From Luteimonas salinisoli (lineage in GTDB: Bacteria; Pseudomonadota; Gammaproteobacteria; Xanthomonadales; Xanthomonadaceae), in contig NZ_JACCKA010000073.1 of NCBI RefSeq assembly GCF_013425525.1, positions 124,001-188,000 on the forward strand: DNA of 64,000 nucleotides. Direction: 5' to 3'. A program made the translations under genes and the position numbers. The notes under the pieces are model-generated. The model saw only the letters and a list, made by a program, of their open reading frames with translations. It made no database searches and had not been told where the DNA came from. Numbering within the stretch: position 1 is the stretch's first letter; each line of letters opens with the position of its first letter. Shown here piece by piece: positions 1-8,270 of the stretch.

Positions 1-1
1 G

Positions 2-400
2 CGCCTGCAGGAGTACCGCGACGGCACCACCGGCGAGAGCGATACCCGCCTGTTCGACATCATGCACGAGGTGGCCCAGCGCCTGACCGACGAGGAGATC
101 CAGGCCCTGTCCAGCTACATGGAAGGCCTGCATCCGCGGCCCGACGCGGCGATGCGCGCGGCGATGGCCAGGATCGAGACCGGCCCTGCGCCCATCGCGG
201 CCCCGGCGGCCGGCGACCCGGGCGAGGCCGACATCGGCACCCAGGACGGCGGCACCGTCGCCATCGAGCAGCAGGGCCAGGCCGCCGACGGGGATGCGCC
301 CGAGACGGGCTCCGACCCCGCCGGCCCGCGCAGCGAAGACGCCCAGGCCGAGCCCGATGCCGATGCAGAAGGCGCGACGGGCGATCCGTCGCGGCAGTGA
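2..400 (+). CDS. c-type cytochrome, C-terminal part (cut by window edge)
   Basis: Only the last 132 residues are inside the window; the start lies to the left. The visible part opens in a cytochrome c fold and shows the closing helix LTDEEIQALSSYMEGL, the pattern of the last helix of cytochrome c4/c553-type class I cytochromes. After about residue 45 it becomes a Pro/Ala/Gly/Asp-rich tail of about 80 residues, probably disordered. No CxxCH haem motif is visible here, so the haem count cannot be given. It would act in the periplasm as an electron carrier. A rho-independent terminator follows, then two DsbA-like genes. The fold assignment rests on the helix pattern and context. Confidence 0.75.
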   Translation, partial: RLQEYRDGTTGESDTRLFDIMHEVAQRLTDEEIQALSSYMEGLHPRPDAAMRAAMARIETGPAPIAAPAAGDPGEADIGTQDGGTVAIEQQGQAADGDAPETGSDPAGPRSEDAQAEPDADAEGATGDPSRQ

Positions 401-449
401 ACTTCCGCGGCCACCGCAGGTCGAACCGTCCACAGCCCTTGAAACGATC

Positions 450-483
450 CGCCGGCCGAGGCACATCGGCCGGCGTTTTTTTT
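450..483 (+). terminator. Rho-independent terminator after the cytochrome c gene
   Basis: A perfect 10-bp stem (cgccggccga at 450-459, tcggccggcg at 466-475) with a 6-nt loop is followed by eight T residues. It separates the cytochrome gene from the dsbA pair, which begins only 20 bases later with its own ggagg Shine-Dalgarno at 491-495. Confidence 0.9.
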
Positions 484-503
484 CCCGCCAGGAGGCCCCG
501 CCG

Positions 504-1184
504 ATGAACCCGATCCGACGCTGGCTGCCGCCGGTCCTGGCCGCCCTGGCGCTGTGGGCCAGTGCCGCCCATGCCCAGCAGGGCCCGGTCGAGGGCCGCG
601 ACTACGTCGTGATCGCCGATGGCGCGCCATGGCAGGCAGCGGACGGGCGCATCGAGGTGGTGGAGATCTTCTCCTATGCCTGCCACGTCTGCGACGAGCT
701 CCACCCGCTGGTCGAGGCCTGGCGCGGCCGCCTGCCCCGCGACGTGCGTTTCGAGTACCTGCCGGTGGTCTACCAGCGCCAGGACGCGTTCGCGACCGGG
801 TTCTTCGCCGTCCAGTCGCTGGGCCAGCTGAGCCGGGTCCACGGCGCGACCTTCGACGCGGTCCATCGCGGCGGCGAGCTGGCCCGCAACGCCAGCACTG
901 CAGAGCTCGCCTGGTTCTACGCGCAGCAGGACATCGATCGCGACGCGCTCGAGCGGGCGATGCACGAGGTCCAGACCGGCCAGAAGCTGAATGCGGCCCG
1001 CGAATTCCTGCTTCGCAGTGGCGCGGAAGGCACGCCCACCTTCATCATCGACGGACGCTATCGCGTCCAGGCGCGCAGCCTGCGCGATCTGCTGCGGATC
1101 GCCGACCAGCTGATCGCCAAGGTGCGCGCCGAGCGCCCCGACCCGGCAACTTCCGCCACCGACCACGAGGCCAACTCGCCATGA
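504..1184 (+). CDS. dsbA: Thiol:disulfide interchange protein, DsbA family (CHVC active site)
   Basis: A 226-residue periplasmic thioredoxin-fold oxidoreductase. Residues 1-24 form a signal peptide (MNPIRRW, hydrophobic stretch, then AHAQ). The active site is FSYACHVCDEL, a CxxC motif reading CHVC rather than the CPHC of classical DsbA. A cis-proline loop is seen in GAEGTPTFIIDG, and an all-helical insertion lies between. The ATG at 504 was chosen because ggagg stands 8 bases upstream and the signal peptide starts there. Its TGA overlaps the ATG of the next dsbA-like gene (ATGA), so the two are translationally coupled. The likely role is oxidising cysteines of exported proteins; the unusual dipeptide may tune its redox potential. 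Confidence 0.88.
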   Translation: MNPIRRWLPPVLAALALWASAAHAQQGPVEGRDYVVIADGAPWQAADGRIEVVEIFSYACHVCDELHPLVEAWRGRLPRDVRFEYLPVVYQRQDAFATGFFAVQSLGQLSRVHGATFDAVHRGGELARNASTAELAWFYAQQDIDRDALERAMHEVQTGQKLNAAREFLLRSGAEGTPTFIIDGRYRVQARSLRDLLRIADQLIAKVRAERPDPATSATDHEANSP

Positions 1185-2008
1185 CCAAGCGCCTGGGCTT
1201 TCTCCCGCTGCTGCTGACCGTGATGCTCGCCGCCTGCTCCGGCGACGATGCCGCTCCGCAGCCGGACGCCACGCCAGCCACCCCCGCCACGACCGCGGCC
1301 GAAGGCCCGCCGGCCGCCGCCGAAGCCGTCCCCGGCGCGCAGGCGGAGGCGCCCGCCGCCGACGGCGCCACCATGGACGGCAGCGCAACCGACGCGGGCA
1401 CCCCCGCCCCGGCGGCGCAGCCGCCCCAGGGTCCCGCCCCGCAGGCGGGAACCGACTACGTCGAAATCCCCAACGGCCAGCCCTACCAGCCGCTCGACGG
1501 CAAGATCGAGGTGGTCGAAGTGTTCGGCTACACCTGTCCGGCCTGCGCGCAGTTCGAGCCGCAGATCGCGGCGTGGAAGCGCCGCCAGCCGGCGGACGTG
1601 CGCGTGACCCCGGTGGCGGCGCCGTTCGGCGGCTACTGGATGCCCTACGCCAAGGCCTACTACGCCGCCGAGTCGATGGGCCTGGTCGAGCGGACCCACC
1701 AGGCGATGTTCGAAGCCGTCCACCTGCAGCGCAGCCTGCCGGTGCAGAACGCCACGCCGCAGGCGATCGGCGAGTTCTACGCCGGTCACGGCACCGACGC
1801 CGGGCAGTTCGCCAGCACCATGGAGAGCTTCGCGGTCAGCGGCAAGCTCAAGCGCGCCGAGCAGTTCATCGACCGCGCCGGCGTCGACTCGACCCCGACC
1901 ATGGTGGTCAACGGCAAGTACCGCGTGCTAGGACCGAAGCAGTTCGACGAAGTGCTGCGCATCGTCGACCACCTGGTGGCGCGCGAGCGCGCCGCGATGC
2001 AGCCCTAG
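1181..2008 (+). CDS. DsbA-family thiol oxidoreductase, probable lipoprotein (CPAC active site)
   Basis: A 275-residue paralogue of the upstream DsbA. It has a type II signal peptide with lipobox at residues 12-16 (MLAAC, lipidated Cys), then a 70-residue Ala/Pro/Thr-rich linker to about residue 90. The thioredoxin/DsbA domain follows, with FGYTCPACAQF (CPAC) and the cis-Pro loop DSTPTMVVNGKY. Both domain cores start with a similar phrase (DYV.I.NG.P.Q..DG.IEVVE), which points to tandem duplication. It starts inside the stop of the preceding gene, so it is in one operon with it. It is probably membrane-tethered in the periplasm. Whether it oxidises or isomerises disulfides cannot be decided from sequence. 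Confidence 0.88.
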   Translation: MTKRLGFLPLLLTVMLAACSGDDAAPQPDATPATPATTAAEGPPAAAEAVPGAQAEAPAADGATMDGSATDAGTPAPAAQPPQGPAPQAGTDYVEIPNGQPYQPLDGKIEVVEVFGYTCPACAQFEPQIAAWKRRQPADVRVTPVAAPFGGYWMPYAKAYYAAESMGLVERTHQAMFEAVHLQRSLPVQNATPQAIGEFYAGHGTDAGQFASTMESFAVSGKLKRAEQFIDRAGVDSTPTMVVNGKYRVLGPKQFDEVLRIVDHLVARERAAMQP

Positions 2009-2035
2009 CCGGCGGCCGCCCCCCACGGCCGCCCC

Positions 2036-2818
2036 ATGCCGACCGATCCCGAATCGCTGCAGCGGCTGCGACTGCTCAGCGCCAACATCCAGGCCGGTTC
2101 GAGCACGCGCCGCTACAGCGACTACGCGATGCGCAGCTGGTCGCACGTGCTGCCGGCCGGCAACAAGCTGCGCGCGCTCGACCAGATCGCCGAGCTGGCG
2201 GGCGGCCACGACATCGTCGGCCTGCAGGAGAGCGACCCGGGCAGCTGGCGCTCCGGGTTCACCAACCAGACCCACTACCTGGCCGAGCGCGGCGGCTTCG
2301 ACTACTGGACCCACCAGCCCAACCGCCGCGTGGCCAATGTCGCCTCCAGCGCCAACGCGCTGCTCAGCCGCTTCGAGCCGATCGAGGTCCACGACCACCC
2401 GCTGCCGGGCCGGGTGCGCGGCCGCGGGCTGCTGCTGGCGCGGTTCGGCGAGGGCGACGCGGGCCTGACGATCGCGGTGGCGCACCTGTCGCTGGGCGCG
2501 CAGTCGCGGCGCGCGCAGCTGAGCTACATCGCCGAGCTGCTCCAGCAGTATCCGAACGCGGTGCTGATGGGCGACTTCAACTGCACCCCGGATCGGCCGG
2601 AGATGGAGATCCTCTACCGCAGCACCTCGCTGCAGCCGCCGTCCTGCCAGGTGCACACCTTCCCCAGCTGGCGCCCGCAGCGCGCGATCGACCACGTGCT
2701 GGTCACCAGCAGCCTGGCCTGCGACAACATGCGGGCGATGCCGGCGGCGCTGTCGGACCACCTGGCGCTATCGGTCGAGCTGGTGATTCCGGAACACGCG
2801 CTGCGCACGGAAGGCTGA
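2036..2818 (+). CDS. Endonuclease/exonuclease/phosphatase family protein
   Basis: A 260-residue cytosolic protein with no signal peptide. The EEP metal-dependent phosphodiesterase fold is recognisable by its motifs in order: SANIQAG (Asn), LQESD (metal-binding Glu), GDFNCTPD (Asp/Asn), DHVLVT and the C-terminal SDHLALSVEL (Asp-His pair). All catalytic positions are present. The substrate (DNA, phosphoinositide or other phosphodiester) is not indicated. It begins 27 bases after the second dsbA-like gene on the same strand and may be cotranscribed. Downstream lie two GTAG-type repeats. Confidence 0.85.
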   Translation: MPTDPESLQRLRLLSANIQAGSSTRRYSDYAMRSWSHVLPAGNKLRALDQIAELAGGHDIVGLQESDPGSWRSGFTNQTHYLAERGGFDYWTHQPNRRVANVASSANALLSRFEPIEVHDHPLPGRVRGRGLLLARFGEGDAGLTIAVAHLSLGAQSRRAQLSYIAELLQQYPNAVLMGDFNCTPDRPEMEILYRSTSLQPPSCQVHTFPSWRPQRAIDHVLVTSSLACDNMRAMPAALSDHLALSVELVIPEHALRTEG

Positions 2819-2844
2819 TCGGCCCGACGCCCGTGCCTGCGCCT

Positions 2845-2911
2845 GTAGAGCCGAGCTCGCTCGGCTGCGCGGGCCCCGGAGCCGGGAGCAGCGGAGCAAG
2901 CTCCGCTCTAC
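2845..2911. repeat. GTAG-type palindromic repeat, copy 1 (two-palindrome form)
   Basis: Starts gtagagccgagctcgctcgg and ends gcggagcaagctccgctctac. Each end is a hairpin, and the two are joined by a GC-rich spacer with gggccccggagccggg. It is the first of a close pair; the second begins 104 bases later. It resembles the GTAG REP elements known from Stenotrophomonas. Confidence 0.85.
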
Positions 2912-2948
2912 GCATGCCGAATCGCCGGCCCAGGCCCCGAAGCCGCCT

Positions 2949-3015
2949 GTAGAGCCGAGCTTGCTCGGCTGCGCGGGCCCCGGAGCCGGGAGCAGCGGAA
3001 CAAGCTCCGCTCTAC
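2949..3015. repeat. GTAG-type palindromic repeat, copy 2
   Basis: Near-identical to copy 1 over its full length, including the spacer, with small changes (agctt for agctc in the first hairpin, cggaac for cggagc in the second). Lies between the convergent EEP gene and the TonB-dependent receptor gene, 47 bases from the latter's stop. Confidence 0.85.
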
Positions 3016-3062
3016 GAGGGCGGGGCCGGCAGGCGACGATGGTCGCCTGCCGGGCTGATCCG

Positions 3063-5939
3063 TCAGAACCGCAGGTCCGCGCGCAGGTACCAGAAGCGCC
3101 CGCCGGGGATGTCGTAGGTCGAGGCGTCGTAGCCGTTGAGCGAACACGACAGGCAGATCGGCGGGTCCTTGTCGAACACGTTGTTGACGCCGGCGGTCAG
3201 CTCCAGCCCGCGCATCCAGTCGAAGCGATAGCCCAACTGCACGTCGTGGTAGGTGGTGGCGTCGAGCGTGTTGAGGCCCCGGGCCTGGTCGCTGCAGACC
3301 GGGAACGCGACGGCGGCGCCGCAGTCCTCGGTCAGCTCGGAGATGTGGCGCACCGCCCAGGACGCGCGCCAGGCCTCGCGGCTCCAGTCCAGGGTGGCGG
3401 TCGAGGTCCACTCCGGAATCGCGCTGTCCTCCACCTCCACGCCCGGCTCGCGCGGCTGGCGCTGGCCGGCCACGCCGATCGCCTCGTAGCGGGTGACGAA
3501 GCTGTTCTGCCAGGCGAGCTTGAACTGCCCGGCGTCGCCGGCCGGCAGGGTCCAGTACAGGTCCACGTCCCAGCCGTCGGTCTTGATCGAGCCGAGGTTG
3601 GTCAGGCGGTTGTTGAAGGCGTTGATGCCGCCGGTGGCGGCGCGGCCGATGCCGTCGCAGTACAGCGGATCGAGGGTCTCCACGCACAGGTCCAGCTGGG
3701 CCTGGGCGCTGAGCGCCTGGATCGGCCCCTGGATGTCGTGGCGATAGAAGGTGACCTCAAAATCGAGACGCTCGGACCAGCTGGCGCCGCTGGCGAACCA
3801 CGGACTCCATACGAAGCCGGTGGTGAAGCTGCGTGCGCGTTCCGGCTCGAGCTCGCTGTTGCCGCCGGTGGTCACCGAGATCTGCGGGTTGGGCTGCGCA
3901 TAGCCGGCGGGCACCCCGAGGGTACGGCAGTTGGGCTCCAGCGACGGATCGAGGAACGGCTCGGAACAGGGATCGCGCAGCTGCGCGTCGAAGCGGCTGT
4001 CGGAACCGAACAGCTCGCCGATCGACGGCGCGCGGAAGCCTTCGGCGTAGGTGGCGCGCATCAGGAAGTCGTCGGTGACCTGCCAGCGCAGGCCGTACTT
4101 GGGGGTGAACTCGCCGCCGAAGGTCGAATAGTCCGAATACCTGCCCGCAAGGTTCAGGTCCAGGCGCTTGCCCAGCGGCGAGTCGGCGAAGATCGGCACG
4201 TTGAATTCGACGAACACCTCGTTGACGTCGTATTCGCCGGAGGTCGGCAGCGACGGGACGCCGTTGTAGTCGCCGCGCACGGTCAGCGGGTCCGGCTGGT
4301 ACCAGCCCTCGTACTTGCGGTACTCGTAGCCCGCGGCGAAAGCCACGTAGCCGGCCTCGCCCGGCATCCGGAACAGGTCGCCGGACAGGTTGGCGGACAC
4401 GAGGGTGAGTTCGTTCTCGCTCTCGTCGTGCACCACCGGCTGGATCCAGGCCAGCATCTCCGGGGTGATGGTGCCGGGGCCGCCGAAGATGTTGAGCGGC
4501 ACGCACCCCGCCACCGCCGCGCAGGCGGCGGGGTCGCCCAGCCCGAGGGCGATGTTGCGGATGTTGTAGCTGCCGTAGTTGGTCTGCTCGGCCTTGTTCT
4601 TGCTGTAGGCGGCGTTGACGTCCCAGAACCAGATCGTATCGCGCACGTCGAAGCTGCCTTCCAGGCCGGTGCTGACGTAGGCGGTGTCGACCTCCTGCTC
4701 GAACACGCGCGCCCCGCCCTCGACCGGACGGCGGCCGATCAGGATCAGGTTGTCGGACGAATCCAGGTCGAAGCCGAACGGGTTGTAGGGGTTGAGCGCC
4801 GAGATGAAGATGCCGTCGGCCTGCGGGTTTCCGGTGCCGGCCTCGGGGCCGAGGAAGATCGGCTCGGGCGCGGCCTGGTTGGTGGATTCGCGGCGGTTGT
4901 ACAGCGCCTTGGCGTACCACTGCAGGCCGGGACTGATGTCGAAGCGGAACTGGCCGAACACGCCGGTGCGCTCGGAGGGCGTCATCAGCAGGTTGTACTC
5001 GGCGAAGTTGAAGCGGTCGGCGTTGGTGAAGCAGTGGAAGCCGTCGGTGCGGTCGCAGCCGGTCTGGGTGGGGTCGTAGGTCGGATCGCTGTCGCCGGTG
5101 TTGGGGGTGATGTCGTGGGTGGCGCCGGTGTTCGGGTCGGTGACGATGAAGCGACCGGTCGGCGTGCCCGAACTGCCGAACGCCACCCCGGTGCCGGGGG
5201 TCGGGAAGCGCGACTGCTCGCGGGTGCGCGAGTACACCACGCCCTGGTCGACGTGGCTCAGCCCCAGGAACAGGTTGCTGCGTTCGGTGGTGCGGCCCCA
5301 GGCGAAATCCACGCCCTTGACGGTGCCGTCGCCCTCGCCGAATTCGCCGTAGTTGAGCGTGACCTGGCCGCCGTCGAAATCGCGCCGGGTGATGATGTTG
5401 ACCACGCCGGCGATGGCGTCCGAGCCGTACAGCGACGAGGCGCCGTCCTCGAGCACCTCGATGCGCTCGACGATCGCCAGCGGAATGGTGTTGAGGTCGG
5501 TCGAGGCGCCGACGCCCGAGGCCGACGCCTCGTTCACCCAGCGGATGCCGTCGACCAGCACCAGCACGCGCTTGGAGCCGAGGTGGCGCAGGTCCACCTG
5601 CGCCGAGCCGGCGCCCACGCCGCTGCCGTCGGGCGGGAAGCCGAAGTTTCCCGAGGAGTTGAACTTGGTGTTGAGCGCCGAGCCCGAACCGCTCAGCTGC
5701 TGGATCACGTCGCCGATCGAGGTCAGGCCGCTGCGATCGATATCCTCGCGGGTGACCGTGTGCACCGGCACCTGCCCCTCGATCTCGGCGCGCTTGATCC
5801 GGGTGCCTGTGACCTGGACGGCATCGAGCGTACGGGTACGCTCCTCGGTGCTTTCCTGGGCGCCGGCAACGGCGGGAACGGCGAGCAGGAGCGACAGCTG
5901 GACCGCGAAGGCCAGCCGGCAGGGGTTGGGCGACGTCAT
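3063..5939 (-). CDS. TonB-dependent outer membrane receptor
   Basis: A 958-residue outer membrane receptor. Residues 1-28 form a signal peptide ending AVAGAQ. A plug domain follows, with the TonB-box-like [10 protein letters not shown], the plug phrases ITSIGDVIQ-type and [20 protein letters not shown], and [11 protein letters not shown] long beta-barrel ends in the aromatic terminal strand [13 protein letters not shown]. The ATG at 5939 was chosen because gaggagag precedes it by 3 bases and the signal peptide starts there; an upstream in-frame ATG lacks these. The substrate is unknown. This family takes up siderophores, cobalamin, oligosaccharides or peptides in Xanthomonadales. The next gene upstream on the same strand encodes an MFS transporter (gap 120 bases), a hint but no proof of shared function. 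Confidence 0.92.
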   Translation of the reverse strand: MTSPNPCRLAFAVQLSLLLAVPAVAGAQESTEERTRTLDAVQVTGTRIKRAEIEGQVPVHTVTREDIDRSGLTSIGDVIQQLSGSGSALNTKFNSSGNFGFPPDGSGVGAGSAQVDLRHLGSKRVLVLVDGIRWVNEASASGVGASTDLNTIPLAIVERIEVLEDGASSLYGSDAIAGVVNIITRRDFDGGQVTLNYGEFGEGDGTVKGVDFAWGRTTERSNLFLGLSHVDQGVVYSRTREQSRFPTPGTGVAFGSSGTPTGRFIVTDPNTGATHDITPNTGDSDPTYDPTQTGCDRTDGFHCFTNADRFNFAEYNLLMTPSERTGVFGQFRFDISPGLQWYAKALYNRRESTNQAAPEPIFLGPEAGTGNPQADGIFISALNPYNPFGFDLDSSDNLILIGRRPVEGGARVFEQEVDTAYVSTGLEGSFDVRDTIWFWDVNAAYSKNKAEQTNYGSYNIRNIALGLGDPAACAAVAGCVPLNIFGGPGTITPEMLAWIQPVVHDESENELTLVSANLSGDLFRMPGEAGYVAFAAGYEYRKYEGWYQPDPLTVRGDYNGVPSLPTSGEYDVNEVFVEFNVPIFADSPLGKRLDLNLAGRYSDYSTFGGEFTPKYGLRWQVTDDFLMRATYAEGFRAPSIGELFGSDSRFDAQLRDPCSEPFLDPSLEPNCRTLGVPAGYAQPNPQISVTTGGNSELEPERARSFTTGFVWSPWFASGASWSERLDFEVTFYRHDIQGPIQALSAQAQLDLCVETLDPLYCDGIGRAATGGINAFNNRLTNLGSIKTDGWDVDLYWTLPAGDAGQFKLAWQNSFVTRYEAIGVAGQRQPREPGVEVEDSAIPEWTSTATLDWSREAWRASWAVRHISELTEDCGAAVAFPVCSDQARGLNTLDATTYHDVQLGYRFDWMRGLELTAGVNNVFDKDPPICLSCSLNGYDASTYDIPGGRFWYLRADLRF

Positions 5940-6059
5940 CGATCTCTCCTCAGGTTGTGAACGGCCGCCGCGCGCCCCTGTCCACGCGACAATGCACCCC
6001 TTGTAAACAATCTGTAAAAAGCGGACTGCGACGGCCATCACTTAAATCGTGAGATCCGC

Positions 6060-7337
6060 TCAAGTTTTCGTCATGTTCGGCCCATTCGCGGCAGCGTCCG
6101 GATCGGCGCCGGGGCCGATCCCCGGACCGGCGTGCCGCGGCCGCTGCAGCGCCAGCATGGCCGCGATGCCCAGCAACGGCCCAGGCACGAGCACGAGGAA
6201 CACCCAGCGCCAACTGCCGAGCGCGGCGGCGAGCAGGGGCACGATCCAGATGGTGGCCACGGTCAGGGCGAAGCCCAGCGCCAGCTGCAGGGTGAGCGCG
6301 GTGCCGATGCTGCGCTGGTCGCCGTGCTCGGTGACCAGCGCCGAGAACTGCGCCGAGTCGGCGATCACGCTGATCCCCCAGACCAGGGCCACCGCCACCA
6401 GCAGCCAGCCGGGCCCGGCGTGGGCCCAGCCGGCGGCGACGCAGCAGGCGCCCGAGACCGCCATCGCCGCCGCCGCGGTGCGTGCGCGCCCGAAGCGGTC
6501 GGCGAGCGCCCCGGCCAGCACGCAGCCGGGAAGGCCCGCGGCGATCGCGGCGAAGGCCAGCAGCGACGCGCGGACCGGGTCGCCGCCGACGGCCGCCGCG
6601 GTCAGCGCGAACGCCGAGAACCAGGCCCACATCGCGTACAGCTCCCACATGTGGCCGAGGTAGCCGAGCGAGGCCAGGACCACGCCGCGGTTGCGCACGA
6701 TCGCCGCCACGTCGCCGACCCGGAACGGCGCGCGCGGAAAGGGGTACGGGCCCTCGCGCACGCCGAAGGCGACCACAGCGGCGCCGGCCAGGGTCAGCGC
6801 CGTGGTCCAGACGATCACGCCCTGCCAGCGCGCGCCGCCGAGCGCGTTGACCAGGTGCGGCAGTGCCGAGCCGACGGTGATCGCGCCGATCAGCACGCCC
6901 AGCGCCAGCCCGCGGCCGCGCACGAACCAGGTGGCCATGAGCTTCATCGCCGGCGGGTACACCGCCGCCAGGCAGGCGCCGGTGACCGCGCGCGCCAGCA
7001 GCAGCTGGGCCGGAGACTCCACCAGCAGCACCAGGGCATTGGCGAGGGCCGCAGCGCAGGCCGCGGCGGCGATCAGCCGCGGCGCGGGCACGCGGTCGGC
7101 CAGGCCGAGCAGCGCCGAGGCCAGCGCCCCGGCGACGAAGCCGAGCTGCACCGCGATGGTGATCCAGGCCGCCAGCGACTCGCCGAAGCCCCACTGCGCG
7201 CGCAGCTGCATCACCACCGCGCTCGCCGAGAACCATGGCGACATCGCCAGCACCAGCGCCAACGCCATCAGCGCCAGCGCGCGGCCGCGCCCCGGGAGCG
7301 GAGCCGCGTCCGCCGCCGGTGCCGCCGCGCCGCTCAC
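6060..7337 (-). CDS. MFS transporter
   Basis: A 425-residue inner-membrane transporter with about 12 hydrophobic segments in two halves of six. The family loop is seen between segments 2 and 3 (GLADRVPAPR) and repeated in the second half (GALADRFGRAR). The GTG at 7337 is the chosen start. It overlaps the TGA of the TauE-type gene (GTGA), matching translational coupling, and the first membrane helix follows at about residue 20 (MALALVLAMSPWFSASAVV). The substrate cannot be read from sequence; the nitrate/cyanate-like MFS branch is a possibility. It is in an operon with the TauE-type gene, and the TonB-dependent receptor follows 120 bases downstream. Confidence 0.85.
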   Translation of the reverse strand: MSGAAAPAADAAPLPGRGRALALMALALVLAMSPWFSASAVVMQLRAQWGFGESLAAWITIAVQLGFVAGALASALLGLADRVPAPRLIAAAACAAALANALVLLVESPAQLLLARAVTGACLAAVYPPAMKLMATWFVRGRGLALGVLIGAITVGSALPHLVNALGGARWQGVIVWTTALTLAGAAVVAFGVREGPYPFPRAPFRVGDVAAIVRNRGVVLASLGYLGHMWELYAMWAWFSAFALTAAAVGGDPVRASLLAFAAIAAGLPGCVLAGALADRFGRARTAAAAMAVSGACCVAAGWAHAGPGWLLVAVALVWGISVIADSAQFSALVTEHGDQRSIGTALTLQLALGFALTVATIWIVPLLAAALGSWRWVFLVLVPGPLLGIAAMLALQRPRHAGPGIGPGADPDAAANGPNMTKT

Positions 7338-8122
7338 CACAGCAGCAGGCTGGCGCCCACCAGCACCATGAACGCCGCGAACACCCGCTTCAGCGTCGCG
7401 CCGCTGATCGCGTGCGCCAGCCGGGTGCCCAGCGGCGCGGCCAGCACCGAAGCGAACGCCACGCCGATCGCCGCCGGCAGGTAGACGTAGCCGACCGCGT
7501 GCTCCGGCAGCGCGCCCGGGGGCGCCTGCAGCGCATAGCCGGCCGCCGCGGCGATGCCGATGAAGATACCGCAGGCCGACGAGGTGCCGACCGCGCGCAC
7601 CGGCGCCACCCCCAGCCACACCAGCAGCGGCACGGTCATGCTGCCGCCGCCGATGCCGACCACCGCGGAGATCGCGCCGATGCCGCCGCCGGCGGCGGCG
7701 ATCCCTGCGCCGCGCGGCACCACAGCGGCGCCGCCGCCTGCGCGCGTGCGCGACAGCGCCATCTGCGCGCCGACCACGAAGCAGTAGATCGCCACGCACC
7801 ATTTGAGGACGTCGCCGTCCAGCGCGATCGCGAGGCGGCTGCCCAGCCAGCCGCCGAGCAGCACCCCGGGCACCATCCAGGCCACGGTGGGCCACAGCAC
7901 GCTGCCGCGGCGGTGATGCGCACGCGCGGACGAGGCCGCGGTGAGGACGATGCTCGCCATCGAACTGGCCAGCGCCGCGTGCATCGCCGCCTCCTTCGGC
8001 ACCCCGTGCAGCGGCAACAGCCACGCCAGCGCCGCCACCAGCACCAGACCGCCACCGATGCCGAGCAGGCCGGCAAGCACCCCGGCGATCGCGCCGAGCA
8101 GCAGGAACGTCAGCAGGAGCAT
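7334..8122 (-). CDS. TauE/SafE-family permease (YfcA-like)
   Basis: A 262-residue integral membrane protein with eight predicted helices. It carries two copies of the family's glycine motif, GLLGIGGGLVLV near residue 20 and VVGIGGGSMTVP near residue 160, the internal duplication typical of TauE/SafE permeases. Members export sulfite, sulfonates or other small anions, but most are uncharacterised. The start is the ATG at 8122, immediately followed by the first helix (MLLLTFLLLGAIAGVLAG). The stop overlaps the GTG start of the downstream MFS gene, so the two make a two-gene transport operon. Confidence 0.9.
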   Translation of the reverse strand: MLLLTFLLLGAIAGVLAGLLGIGGGLVLVAALAWLLPLHGVPKEAAMHAALASSMASIVLTAASSARAHHRRGSVLWPTVAWMVPGVLLGGWLGSRLAIALDGDVLKWCVAIYCFVVGAQMALSRTRAGGGAAVVPRGAGIAAAGGGIGAISAVVGIGGGSMTVPLLVWLGVAPVRAVGTSSACGIFIGIAAAAGYALQAPPGALPEHAVGYVYLPAAIGVAFASVLAAPLGTRLAHAISGATLKRVFAAFMVLVGASLLLW

Positions 8123-8270
8123 GTGGGAATCCGCAGGCGGAACCGCATCATCATGCCGGACAACGCACCACTCCCGCACCGCGCCCGTACCCCACCCGCG
8201 CCCTGCCACCGCAGGCGCTTCATGTCCGCTCCGCTATAGTCCGGCGCTCCCCCGTTCGTCCGCACCCCGC

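Noticed and set aside
2961-5960. Open frame of 999 codons on the plus strand opposite the TonB-dependent receptor
   Set aside because: It is the antisense of a recognised gene. The composition is that of a third-position-GC shadow, there is no family motif, and the true receptor on the minus strand has signal peptide, plug and barrel.
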